Source of the DNA: Eurosta solidaginis
Taxonomy: Eukaryota; Arthropoda; Insecta; Diptera; Tephritidae
Direction: 5' to 3'
Length of the DNA stretch: 64,000 nt
NCBI RefSeq assembly: GCF_040869045.1
Contig: NC_090323.1
Location: forward strand, 260,280,392-260,344,391
Shown here: piece after piece, positions 21,657 through 33,500 of the stretch
Position numbering within the stretch: the first letter of the stretch is position 1
Layout: every line of letters begins with the position of its first letter
Notes under the pieces: generated by a model
The model's database searches: none
What the model was told of the DNA's origin: nothing
What the model saw: the letters and a program-made list of their open reading frames with translations, nothing else
Position numbers and translations under genes: made by a program

Positions 21657-23094
21657 ATTCTTTGTTGCGGCTTCAGCATAAACGCGTACAACATCTTCCG
21701 TACCAGAGGGTCGCACAAATGCGCGTCCACGTTTATAGTTGGTTACCACTTTGTCGATGCCTTCTTGCAGACCCACAGGTGTTACACAAACACGTTCCGC
21801 ATCTGTTGTTGTAATCACATTACGATCGTGAACCTTAATTTTCAATTGTAGATTAGGCAAATCCTCGTATGTGGCTAACCATTGTTTGACATCCCAACCT
21901 TTATGATTTAGTATCGTTTCAACTAACAGCATATCAGATATTGCGTCACCAACAGTTTCATTGATCAGATCTATTATTTGCAATAACATGTTAGCATGAA
22001 CATTCGTTTCCGACGCCGCTTTTATCAAACTTTTGGCATTGTCGCTGAAAATAACAGTACCATGACCATTGGCCTCAAAATATACACCAATATCGTATTG
22101 TAACGCTTTATGATGTAAATGCTTTACGCCAGTGGGTACACATGCCACCGGCACTTTCAACGTATCGGCAATATAATGAGTGGAGCCACCATTAGCGTAT
22201 GCTGTTTGCACCAAACCCATACTTAAATCAATACCACAGCCTTTCACTATATCCATAAGATAATCAGCCACTAAGGTAGCTATACGATCGCCATCCAATA
22301 ACCGAAATTTATCTGCATCATCAGTGAAAAAGTACAAAACTCGATCAGCATCACCATCCACGCTCACACAACGAGTATATGGCTCCACAGTTGGCATACC
22401 TTTGGGAGCCATCTGTTTTACTTTAACGTAATCAGCGCCACAATTCTCATTGATCTTGCCATCACCTTTATTGATGACATCCACTTGTAGGCTATTATGC
22501 ATACGTTTCAGAAATTGTAACATTTTACGTGCACCAACACCATTTGCGCCATCGAATACGAGCTTATTACGATAATTGCCATTTTCTAGCTTATCACCAC
22601 GCAAACTCTCAAATGCTGTTATTAATTTTCCGTAGTAACCCTCTTCCGTTGGTTGGCCATAAGCACCTCTCGTATTAGCTGCGACTACAAAAAAGTGTAG
22701 CATTGGCGTAGTAACAATACCGAATTCACGTACATTTCCCTTTAGCGCTATAACGCCATCAGCTACAGCTTTCAGTAGACGTGGACTGTGATAGCGATTA
22801 TCCATACCAACAAATACATTCGACGATGAGCCAACATCAATGTTATTTTCACTAATAATTTTTGCAACATGTGCCTCAAGTTCACTATCCTCAACGTTGG
22901 CTAAATCAGTAGCTATGGTCTCCCAGCTGGATTCTAGCATTTCACCTTTTGGATCTATTAGTTTGACACCATTGTCTGGTTCGGGATTGTGTGAAGCTGT
23001 GACCATTACACCAATAACGGCACCACCACGTATACGTGAACGAAGTGTTGCTAAGACGCCCATGCGGTACATGACACTATCCAAGAATTCAGCT
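21657..23094 (-). CDS. nst: PGM3 coding exon 2: phosphoacetylglucosamine mutase core
   Basis: Phosphoacetylglucosamine mutase converts GlcNAc-6-phosphate to GlcNAc-1-phosphate in the cytosol, on the path to UDP-GlcNAc for chitin, glycoproteins and O-GlcNAc. With exons 1 and 3 the protein is 548 residues, close to the 540-550 usual for the family. Visible hallmarks are the phosphoserine loop TASHNPEPDNG (Ser about 68), the Mg-binding DGDADR (280-285), the sugar-binding loop YFEANGHG (about 373-379) and the phosphate-binding RPSGTEDVVRVY (495-506). All catalytic motifs are intact, with no stop or frameshift, so the gene is probably functional. The exon begins after ...ATTTAAG with A as third base of a split Lys codon, continuing AEFLDSVMYRMG. 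The flanking introns are very unequal: 82 bp and about 33.5 kb. Confidence 0.97.
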
Positions 23095-23255
23095 CTTAAA
23101 TAAAAATAAAGACGTATATTAAAATTAATATGTTTTTAATAAATCATAAGTTGTAAGTCGACTACTGAGTGAAATATAACCCTATTTGGCCTCGAAAATA
23201 CCTGTCTTAAGAAATGTTCAAAATAAAAATTTGTTTCAAAGAGCGCCCGGCGTCA

Positions 23256-25657
23256 TATTTTTTTATACTCAGTTGAGCAGAGCTCACAGAGTATATTAAG
23301 TTTGATTGGATAACGGTTGGTTGTACATATATAAAGGAATCGAAATAGATATAGACTTCCATATATCAAAATAATCAGGATCGAAAAAAAAATTTGTTTG
23401 AGCCATGTCCGTCCGTCCGTCCGTCCGTCCGTTAACACGATAACTTGAGTAAATTTTGAGGTATCTTGATGAAATTTGGTATGTAGGTTCCTGAGCACTC
23501 ATCTCAGATCGCTGTTTAAAATGAACGATATCGGACTATAACCACGCCCACTTTTTCGATATCGAAAATTTCGAAAAACCGAAAAAGTGCGATAATTCAT
23601 TACAAAAGACAGATAAAGCGACGAAACTTGGTAGATGGGTTGAACTTATGACGCAGAATAGAAAATTAGTAAAATTTTGGACAATGGGCGTGGCACCGCC
23701 TACTTTTAAAAGAAGGTAATTTAAAACTTTTGCAAGTTGTAATTTGGCAACCGTTGAAGATATCCTGATGAAATTTGGCAGGAACGTTACTCCTATTACT
23801 ATATGTACGCGAAATAAAAATTAGCAAAATCGGAGAAGAACCACGCCCACTTTTAAAAAAAAATTTTTTTAAAGTAAAATTTTAACAAAAAATTTAATAT
23901 CTTTACAGTATATAAGTAAATTATGTCAACATTCAACTCCAGTAATGATATGGTGCAACAAAATACAAAAATAAAAGAAAATTTCAAAATGGGCGTGGCT
24001 CCGCCCTTTTTCATTTAATTTGTCTAGGATACTTTTAACGCCATAAGTCGAACAAAAATTAACCAATCTTTTTGAAATTGGGGGTATAGATTTTATGACG
24101 TTAACTGTTTTCTGTGAAAATGGGCGAAATCGGTTGATGTCACGCCCAGTTTTATACACAGTCGTCCGTCTGTCCTTCCGCATGGCCGTTAATACGATAA
24201 CTTGAGCAAAAATCGACATATCTCTAATGAACTTAGTTCACGTGCTTACTTGAACTCACTTTATCTTGGTATGAAAAATGAACGAAATCCGACTATGACC
24301 ACGCCCACTTTTTCGATATCGAAAATTACGAAAAATGCCATAATTCTATACCAAATACGAAAAAAAGGATGAAACATGGTAAGGTAATTGGATTGTTTTA
24401 TTGACGCGAAATATAACTTTAGAAAAAACTTTATAAAATGGTCGTAACAAATCTTGGCAGATATTACATATATAAATAAATTAGCGGTATCCAACAGATG
24501 ATGTTCTGGGTCACCCTGGTCCACATTTTGGTCGATATCTGGAAAACGCCTTCACATATACAACTACCACCACTCCCTTTTAAAACTCTCATTAATACCT
24601 TTAATTTTATACCCATATCGTACAAACTCATTCTAGAGTCACCCCTGGTCCACCTTTATGGCGATATCTCGAAAAGGCGTACACCTATAGAACTAAGCCC
24701 CACGCCCTTTTAAAAAACTCATTAACACCTTTCATTTGATACCCATATCGTACAAACAAAGTCTAGAGTCACCCCTGGTCCACCTTTATTGCGATACCTC
24801 GAAAAGGCGTCCACCTATAGAACTAAGGCCCACTCCCTTTTAAAATACTCATTAACTCCTTTCGTTTGATAACCATATTGCACAAACGAATTCTAGAGTC
24901 ACCCCTGGCCCACCTTTATGGCGATATCTCGAAACGGCGTCCACCTATGGAACTAAGGATTACTCCATTTTAAAATACTCATTAAAACCTTTCTTTTGAT
25001 ACCCATATTGTACAAACAAATTCTAGGGTCACCCCTGGCCCACCTTTATGGCGATATCTCGAAACGGCGTCCACCTATGGAACTAATGATTACTCCCTTT
25101 TAGAATACTCATTAACAACTTTCATTTGATACCCATATCGTACAAACGCATTCTAGAGTCACCCCTGGTTCACCTTTATGGCGATATCTCGAAAAGGCGA
25201 CCACCTATACAACAACCACCACTCCCTTTTAAAATACTCATTAGCACCATTCGTTTGATGCCCATATTGTACAAACAAATTCTAGGGTCACCCCTGGTCC
25301 ACCTTTGTGCCTATATCTCGAAACAGCGTCCACTTATGGAACTAAGGATTACTCCCTTTTAAAATACTCATTAACACCTTTCATTTGATACCCATATCGT
25401 ACAAACGCATTCTAGAGTCAACCCTGATCCACCTTTATGGCTATATCCCTAAATGGCGTCCACCTATAGAACTATGGCCCACTCCCTCATAAAATACTTT
25501 TTAATGCCTTTCATTTGATACACATGTCATATAAACACATTCCAGGGTTTCCCTCGGTTCATTTTCCTACATGGTTATTTTCCCTTATGTTGTCACCATA
25601 GCTCTCAACTGAGTATGTAATGTTCGGTTACACCCGAACTTAACCTTCCTTACTTGT
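23256..25657 (-). mobile_element. Satellite-bearing element, copy 2 (reversed)
   Basis: Reverse-oriented copy of the 271-3537 element. It starts with a T run then TATACTCAGTTGAGCAGAGC, and ends TCTCAACTGAGTATGTAATG ... CTTCCTTACTTGT. The 130-bp array (about 24505-25560) holds about 8 units instead of 14, and GTCCGTCCGTCCGTCCG is at 23407. It sits 160 bp inside intron 1, next to the acceptor of exon 2. Confidence 0.8.
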
Positions 25658-25737
25658 TTTAAATTTTGGTTGAAGAGGGTCATATGCCAGACTTTGGGCC
25701 TGATTGTCTATTACGAAACGAAAGTTCGTTTCGCCAC

Positions 25738-27517
25738 ACACTGAAAGCAAAAGACTGGTAAAATCAACCGAAATACGGGTCAATTCAACCGAAATTTCTG
25801 TCAATTTTTATCCATCTAAACAAGATGTTGAATCAACTGCGCACAAATCGTTGATTCGTAATTGACCCTTTTGGTAGTCAAATAAACAAAAAAAGTTGTT
25901 TCATTATACTTGACCCATAGTTTTGTTAAATTAACAATTATTACTGTCGCTCTAACAATACCAATCAAAACTGTTAATATGAAAGGGATTTCTGTTCATT
26001 CGAAATAACCAGCGTAAACTGGTAAATTAACAGTGTTTATTGTCGAAATGACACTGACAGTGAAATCTATTGAAATAACAGATATTTCCGTTTTTTTCTA
26101 GATTAATAGCGTAAACTTTTACATCAACAGAGTGTTCTGTTCATACCTATGACATTAATACCTGTGGAAAAAATAAAAGCCGGATAAATATATTTTTAAA
26201 CTTACGTAGTTTTGTTTTTATTTGTATAAATTACACATAAGTACATTTCATTTCTAATGATTTTATTGCTATATTTAGTAATAATAATTAAAATAATAAT
26301 AACTTAAATCTGAATTCAAATAAACAAAACTTGTTGCGAATCACCATCGAAAGCTTTGTATGAAAGTATGTTGCCATATATAAAAGTAAATATGTGAATA
26401 CATAAATACGCATGCTTGCTACATATATATATGTATATATGCTACATACATATTCACACACACGTTAGTACATGCTCTAGCGAAAATAAGAGCATGCACT
26501 GTTTGTTAAACCACATTGGCGACGGTTTCAAGAACTTTATTTCGACTTTACAATTAAACATTATACACTTTATAACTTTGTTTTATTAAACGCACTTTCA
26601 CCAAATTTTATTTTTTATAATTTATTTTGAGCTTCGCCGCGCGTCAATTTACTGCTTATTCTCAATTTGTTCCCTCGCATGTAGAGTTGCCACACGTTAT
26701 TTATTTGAACAAAACTTGTAGTATAATTGTTTGACATAACATTTTAAATAGAGAGCTTGTAAGCTATAGAAAAGGAAAGAATGAAATCGCTGGAAGGTAA
26801 TTCACGATTCCAAAACAACTCAAACTTTTACGCTGTCGGAAACGTCAACATTAAGAAAGGATGTTTTTTATTATCTTATTAGATTCGTTCGCGTGAGTGA
26901 AAATTCGTAAAAACTTGAACAAAACGTTACTAATTTTGGAAAAATCCTGTTCGTTCAAACAAAGCTTTTGCTACAAGGGGGCGCAATTTTGCATTTCGCT
27001 TGGAGGAGAAGTTGCAAATTGTACCCGATAAATAGGTGTCCCGGTATCGCATATTTTTTTACAATGGGTTTTTCTGTTTTGTATTGATAACTGAAAAACT
27101 AGTTTTTTGTTGTTTTCCCAATTTGTGTGTTTTTTCGACTTGGTGGTTTTCTTATTTTGGTGTTTTTTTAAACAAGTGGCACCATCGTCATAAGTACGAA
27201 GTAGAGAGCGCAGTGAGCGTAAAATTCTCTTTGAAATTTGCTCATGCATTGACTATTGTTCGCTGTTGAAATGACCAGTAAGATCAGTTGTGTTAATAGA
27301 AAAATCAGTTAGATTGTTAGAAATCTGTCAATTTTACAGAATTTTGTTAACTTAAGAGCGACAATTTCTCTTCTGTTGAAATGAATAAACTAATTTGTTC
27401 GCTTGACAAAGAACTCTGTCGAATTAACCATAATTCGATCAATTTCACCGAATCTCCGTTAAGTCAAGAACCACAGAACCGATTTGTTGATTTTACTAGC
27501 ACCATTTCTTTCAGTGT
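25738..27517. mobile_element. Non-autonomous inverted-repeat element, 1.8 kb
   Basis: The left end ACACTGAAAGCAAAAGACTG then GGTAAAATCAAC. The right end is the reverse complement of ACACTGAAAGAAATGGTGCT then AGTAAAATCAAC. ACACTGAAAG and GTAAAATCAAC are shared. The interior contains short dispersed pieces (TGTTGAAATGA, AATTAACAG) echoing the ends, and no transposase frame. Superfamily not assigned; no target duplication recognised. Confidence 0.55.
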
Positions 27518-27802
27518 AGAGAATACCTTTGATAGACGAAATCGTTTGGAAGCGAATCGTTGGTCCGAGCTTTCGTTCCCAATACCGAATGTTTCACCTT
27601 ATCTCAGCATTAATTCAATACATTATCCGCTGAGATTTTTTGAAACAAGTTCAGATAAAGGGCACTTAGCAGGCGACTGTCGGGAAAAGGTTATATTCCT
27701 CAGTAGTTGAAATGTTAGTATTATATCTTATTAAAAAAAATCAGCCTCATAAGGAATGAAGATTCAGTTTTAGTGTAATACATATTAAGTAAACATATAA
27801 TC

Positions 27803-28502
27803 TGTAATTTCTAGCTTTGATGGTTAATGAAACAGCAGAAACGTCTGGATTAATTATCTTAATTCTTTATTCTTCAGTCGTCAATCCAATCATTGTGAAT
27901 GATGACTAAGTGTGATATCTTCTGCATAAACGTCAAAATTCCAGTTATTGGATCACCTGATTTGTAAATGACTATCGCTGTCTCATTCTGTATCTCTTTC
28001 TATCACCCGCTGAAGATAGGCGCCGCCATATTGAACAGCCTGTTAAAAGGCTGAAAAGTAGCCATATTGAACAGCTTGTCAGGCAGTTGACAGATAAAGC
28101 CGGAGTCATTGGTGCCGTATGTCGTATTGCTGTATCCGTATCCCTAACGTAATCAGCTGTTTATCGTTACGACGGTAAACCAAAACCCAATTGGTTGGCT
28201 ACGATACGGTTACGACCTTAGCGGCACCAATAATCGATTGCATTGATTCTCATAAGGTTGGTCGAATCAGCTGTTATAAGGTTACCGATACGGTTACCGA
28301 TAAAGCACCAATGACTCCAGCTTAAGATAACACACTTAGTCATCATTCACAATGAATCCAATAATGAACCGGAAGTCCACAATCTTCTCTTTTCTTCCTT
28401 TACAGTGATGTATATTTGCTTATTCTATTAATTAATTCCCATGGTTGTATTTTTTGCTTATTCTGTTACATTAGTTGACATGGTTGCATTTATGATCTTA
28501 CA
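27803..28502 (-). repeat. 3' LTR of the gag-only element, split by a MITE
   Basis: Begins TGTAATTTCTAGC and ends ATGATCTTACA in plus-strand terms. It is interrupted after AATCCAAT (27883-27890) by a MITE whose 8-bp duplication restores the LTR at 28355. Confidence 0.85.
27891..28354. mobile_element. MITE with 8-bp duplication, itself carrying a TAA-flanked MITE
   Basis: Ends CATTGTGAATGATGACTAAG and its inverted counterpart, flanked by AATCCAAT (27883-27890, 28355-28362). Within it 28098-28322 is a 225-bp MITE with ends AGCCGGAGTCATTGGTGC and GCACCAATGACTCCAGCT between two TAA triplets (28095-28097, 28323-28325), PIF/Harbinger-like. Without it the outer element is about 236 bp, the same size as the sister copy at 57608-58432. 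Confidence 0.85.
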
Positions 28503-28995
28503 ACTCGGCCAGCCTGAAACTGTATCGACCTCGATACATTATCTTAATTTCTATTTTTACTGTCATACATTTCTTAATCTAATACCTAATCTAAATCTAA
28601 AACCTAATCTAATACAATTCGCTATTTGTGCTCAGAGCCACAGCTCGGACAACCTGACACTGTAATCGACCTCGATGCAGTATAACTTATGCCCCTATTA
28701 CCGTTTATTACCGTATTACTCAACTCTGGTTGGGTTGAAATTTCGCAATTTGGTATTGCAGATGACAACTCAATCTGTCAAAAAAATCTCGGTTGAGTTG
28801 TCTAGTCTAACAACTTTTTGTGGCATTACCGTTTAAAAACTTGTGTTGGTGCAGTTGTCAAAGACGTCAAAATCTTATAACTGATTACTAGCAGTTGTCT
28901 CATACAATTTTGCAGTTGTTTTGAAAAAAGGTAAGGTTTTACAAGACGGTTCACCACCCAATTTTTAACAAAAATTTTCAAAGTTGGTAAAAAAA

Positions 28996-29338
28996 GACAC
29001 GTTTGGACCTCCGATTTTAGAATCCGAAAAAAAAAATTTTATTTCTGTCATATAATTTCGGTTCAAATTTTCATGTGGTTGTTGAATTTTGTCAGATTTT
29101 TTGTACACACTAATACAGAAAGGCATTGGATCCACCCGGATTATTTTTACAAATCGTGGCCGAAGGCTGCCAACGCAGAAAAATGTTCTGTGGAAAAAAA
29201 TATGGATCGGGTCTCATATTTCGGACCCTCTCGGGGCCATTTTGTGGGTTGTTGTAAATATTTTTCGACAGAAATAAAATTTTTAATTTCCGCCTTCAAA
29301 TCCTAAAAACGGAGATCGAAACACGTCTTTTGATACCA
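28996..29338. mobile_element. Fold-back element, copy F3
   Basis: The left arm has GGACCTCCGATTTTAGAATC and the right arm GATCGAAACACGTC preceded by AAATCCTAAAAACGGA. The core GTGGCCGAAGGCTGCCAACG with GCAGAAA is shared with F1, F2 and F4. Confidence 0.65.
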
Positions 29339-29734
29339 CCTTTGATAAGAGTTAGATTGTGCACGGGCTCATAAAACTTTACCGAATAAAAACAAAAAAT
29401 TTAAAGCCGGTGGTTAAACCTTTTTTAATCAAACAATAATCAACAATTTTGTACAGATTTATAGAAAAAACAACGTTTAAACGAAGGAATACATTGAATA
29501 ACTTTTTGACTTTATGGAGCGACATTCCGAAGTTGGAAGAGGCTGGCCGCAGTTCGGATGCAGCCAAAATAGGTGAAATTATGCGAACGTGAGTCCAATC
29601 GATACTACCCACTACTCCTGAGAGTCCTGTTTTATAGTAAAATAGATTTTTTTCTGTTTGGGATTTAATCCACTTCGCACAAATATGTTCCTCAATAAGA
29701 TCTAAAACCAGTCCAACACCAAAATAATTTCGGT

Positions 29735-30023
29735 AAGTCTAGTTGAGGGGTCGACTGCTAAAAAATTGTGCATCACCGTGGCGGTAGCCACGGTTATACC
29801 ACACACCCGGACTTGGCATGGCGTAGCCCAGGGTTATTTTTTATAAGCGCGGCCGATGGCCGCGAACGCAGAAAGGTATTCTGCGCAAAAATACTATGGA
29901 TCCCACCCCCGGTTTCGGAGGTACCCGCGGGTCTTTTTTCGGTTTTTCGTTAATATCTTTTGAACGAGTTAAAATTTTTATTTTCCGCCTTCGGATTATT
30001 AATACTGATGTCAAGACGCGTCG
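29735..30023. mobile_element. Fold-back element, copy F4 (truncated)
   Basis: From GGTTATTTTTTATAAGCGCG to GATGTCAAGACGCGTCG this is the reverse complement of the middle of F1 (about 12770-12960), at high identity. It is cut at 30023, exactly where CACAGTG begins. Confidence 0.7.
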
Positions 30024-30863
30024 CACAGTGGCGCCTCTGCCGTTAAAGCATGGCAAAAATCAAAAAAATCATGAAAGCTTCGCTAAATCTAATACATGTT
30101 TCTAATAGAGAATTTTCCAGGGATCAAGAATATATAACTGTTTTTTTCGCAGAAAATTATAGTTTACCAGGTAGAGCCGCTCAAAGTTGGCCAATTTTCA
30201 ACATTGGGAAAAATTTGAAATTTTTCTTCTTTTTCGTTGTATTTAAAATAGTTTTGTGAGTAAATAAGGCGGCCGGTTGTCGTTTTCTTGTATAGCAATT
30301 AAATATAATTTAATTTAGGATTGAAACAAAAAAAAAAAATTGTTTTTTTTTTTTTTTTTTTTGTTAAAAGTATATAAGTATATACCTGTTTTTCGAAATG
30401 CCTATTTTTAGGCCGTTTTTAAAACTTTGGTGGAAAAAAAATGTTAAAATATGTGCTCCGTCAAATTAACAGTAGTTATTTGTGAAATATTCAGTTACCT
30501 AAATTCATAAAGTCTACCTGCGTCCAGCTGCAACTTCACTTTTTACACCAAATAAAGTTAAACAACCTTGGGCATAAATACGCGCCTGGGCAGGTATATA
30601 TAATTCAGTACGGCCGTAAGGTCGTTTTTGTTATTGGAACTTGTTAACAACATACATTTTTTTTAGTTACGAATTGTATACCTGAAATTCATTTTAATAA
30701 TTTGAGTAGGTATATAAAGCTATCCATCATACAATGCACATTATCATTCGTCTTTTGGAGATTATGATGGAGTATTGATGTTTACTTAAATAAAGTGAAT
30801 AGTATTTTTAAATATAGTTCACAGATTAATATTTAGTCAAATACATTCGAAGCCAATTTTAAT

Positions 30864-32598
30864 ATGTATCTAGAAAACTCGAAACTATTTGCGGTGTTTA
30901 AATCTACAAAGTCAAGACGGGACTTCGTTGAGGCTATTATAAGAGAATTAGCGAGTGAAACAAGCATTAAAGAAAAGGAAGGCCTGGAAGAAAAAATTGG
31001 TTTACAATACATTATGATAGAAAGAAAATGGAAGGACGTCTATCGTAACAATTCAAAATTTCTAAGTAAGCATGAAAAGTGGCTAGCTGACAAAACTTTT
31101 TTGGATGAAGAAACGCCTAGCACGTCAACCAATCCAACTAGAGGGAGACCAACAAAAGCCATAGAAGAGTGTTCTACCTACACAAGGAAAAGGAAGCTGT
31201 CTGATACCACAAAAGCTATGGCCACGACTCATCTTTCAGAAGCACTGGCTATTAAATATAAAAAAGACGAAGAAAACGTGAAGTCTTATATAACAGAAGC
31301 AGTTGCGGTAGCAAGTCCAGTGCGACTGACGAGGATCAAAAACAGCTTTCCCACACCACCAAATGCGCTACCTAGAAAATACACTCCCGAAGAAGCTTTG
31401 GCGCTGTTTATAGATATCGGTTTAACGAAGAAAAAATATATTATATTGCGTAAGTCATTATTGCAACGTAATGCCGATATTTTACCTGGATACAAAAAAA
31501 TTACTCATGCCAAGAAATAACCGAATTATCAGCTGAAATTGAGCTACAAAACCTAATGGATCATACGTCTACACGACTCCTTGAAGGTTTTACTGAAGAA
31601 AAGTTGAAATCACTGCCAGCGGAGCTAGCCTTGATAACTAAGTGGGGCTGTGATGGATCATCAGGACAAAGCGTATATAAACAAAGAATAAATGTAGACG
31701 ATGAAACAATTACAGATAGTAATATGTTTATGGCTTCTATTGTTCCATTACGACTAAAAGATGAAGCTTCAGAATATTGGAAAAATCCCCGTCCGTCATC
31801 AACTATATTGTGACGCCCGATATTATTTAAATAAGAGAAGGGGTCTTGAAAATCTTGATGATTCAATAACTGACGAACTAAATTATGAGTATGGAATATC
31901 TCCTTTGCATGCTAGGATAAGATGTATGGAATTTGTTTTGAAGCTGGCTTATACACTACCACAACAAGGAGAAGTTTTCGACCACAATACAACATGTAAG
32001 GAGAAACAAAACAGGAGAAAAAATAATAATTCAGGATGCATTCTGTAAAGAGATTGGCCTTAGAGTTAACTGTCCAAAGTATGGATACGGAAATACAAAT
32101 GATGGTAACTCCTCAAGAAGATTTTTTGAAAACGATGAAGTGACTGCTCGCATAACAGGAGTTGATAGAGATATTGTGAAAAGATTGGGAGTAATTTTAA
32201 ATATTTTAAACTGCCATGAACCAGTTAATGGACCCAAATTTGGAGAATATGCATCTAAAACTACAGAGTTGCTGCATCAAAAGTAACCTGAGAAGAAACT
32301 TACACCAACGGTACATAAAATTTTAGCACATGGAAAAGATTTAATAGAGTACCAATGCTTACCATTAGGAGAATTGTCTGAAGAAGCTCAAGAATCTAAG
32401 AACAAGGACTACAAAAGATATAGATGTATGAACACCTGCAAAGTATCACGAGTTAGACAAAACGAAGACCTTTTCAACATGTTAGCTATCTCTTTTGATC
32501 CAGTCATATCATCTATGAGGTATGTAAGAACACAAAAAGATCTTACAGACGCGTATAGCTCAGAAATGGTTCCAGTGACGATGACTATGTTAAGATAA
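30864..32598 (+). pseudogene. RAG1/Transib-like transposase, decayed
   Basis: An ATG-initiated frame of 218 codons (30864-31520) is followed by pieces in other frames. Diagnostic blocks are KWGCDGSSGQSVYKQ (first catalytic Asp region), YWKNPRPSST, GISPLHARIRCMEF, ITGVDRDIVKRLGVILNIL, TPTVHKILAHGKDLIEYQCL, LGELSEEAQESKNKDYKRYR (catalytic Glu region) and a C-terminal SFDPVISSMR. The HK-x-L-x-H...SE-x-x-E-x-x-NK spacing is like the RAG1 core. The segment that should carry the middle Asp between PRPSST and the GISPLH block is deleted. Frame changes occur near 31520, 31805 and 32040, with a stop at 32284. Not functional. Confidence 0.65.
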
Positions 32599-32837
32599 AA
32601 TAAGTTTCTCACTTCTTATTTAATTTGTTTATTTATTTATTTATCACAACAATGAAAAAGAGATTTACTAATCAATTTTGTTACTTTACAGAAAAATAAG
32701 ATATCTATGTACAAGTTAATTTTTTATTTCAAAAAAAGGAATTAATTTAGTAATTTATAAATATATACTTTTCGTTATTGCATTTCTCTAAAGTTTATGA
32801 AATTTATTTTAAAGCTTAGGCATTTCGCCTTCAAACG

Positions 32838-33400
32838 AGTATTAAATTTTTATAGAAATCAATACGTCTATCGAGTTTGGTACACATTGGTAAAGCGGTT
32901 ACTAAGATCAAACTTTTTAGCATAAATGGGCAGTGCCACTTCCTTTTTCCAAAATTAGTTGGCTGTTTAATCTTTAGCTCAAATAAAATTTCATTGAACC
33001 ACTATAAATAACTTTTAGTTATTAATAAAATACATATTTGGCTTGTAAATTAAAAAAAAAACATGTAAAATTTTACGATGAATTTTGAAGCACCTTGTTA
33101 TTGTGGCACCAAAAACGGACATTTGAGTTTTATAAGAGTATTGCCATTTAAAAGAAACAATACGTCTATCGATTTTGGTAGTTATTGATTACGTGGCTAC
33201 TTAGATACAACTTTTTATCATAAGTGGGCAGCGCCACGTTATCTTATCAAAATCATTAGTTTATGTTATTTAATGCTTAAATATGTCATTATAAGACTAA
33301 TCTCATTTTATTTTTTTTAGTTTTTACTAAAAACATTTTGTGTTTACATTTTTCTAAAAATTTTCGACTTTGACGAATTTTTTTGAAGCACCGTGTATCT
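32838..33400 (+). repeat. Two-copy direct repeat of about 290 bp
   Basis: AATACGTCTATCGA(G/T)TTTGGTA occurs at about 32860 and 33160. GTGGGCAGTGCCAC / GTGGGCAGCGCCAC follows each. GAATTTTGAAGCACC / GAATTTTTTTGAAGCACC closes each. Confidence 0.75.
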
Positions 33401-33500
33401 GTGACATCTGAGCTTTCACACAATAAAACTACAAATAATTAACTTTCTTTAACTAAGTTGAGTTGTAAACGGTAATAGGGGCATTAATTTCTAACAAATG

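Larger units (their letters stand above)
30024..33470 (+). mobile_element. RAG1/Transib-like transposon relic
   Basis: CACAGTGG at 30024 follows CGTCG. Transib ends begin CAC(A/G)(A/G)TG and prefer 5-bp GC-rich CGNCG-type targets (established for the superfamily). It interrupts fold-back F4 cleanly. A transposase relic lies at 30864-32598. The right end is not identified: CACCGTG near 33387 is a candidate, but no CGTCG follows it. A two-copy repeat of about 290 bp fills 32838-33400. Confidence 0.5.
28690..33483. mobile_element. TTA-flanked DNA element (PIF/Harbinger-like ends)
   Basis: TGCCCCTATTACCGTTTA at 28690 and its exact reverse complement ending at 33483 form an 18-bp inverted repeat. 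TTA lies on both sides (28687-28689, 33484-33486). Just inside, ACTCAACT is also inverted. A 3-bp TTA duplication suggests PIF/Harbinger, but no nuclease of that type is present; most of the 4.8 kb is later insertions (fold-back copies and a Transib-like relic). Confidence 0.7.

Noticed and set aside
21597..23084. PGM3 as a single-exon 495-codon frame
   Set aside because: The frame starts at a TTG inside a conserved block and runs through a GTAAGT donor; splicing to 21574-21467 and to 56635-56735 restores both conserved ends.
22840..23103. Plus-strand frame over PGM3 exon 2
   Set aside because: Antisense shadow of a strongly conserved coding exon.
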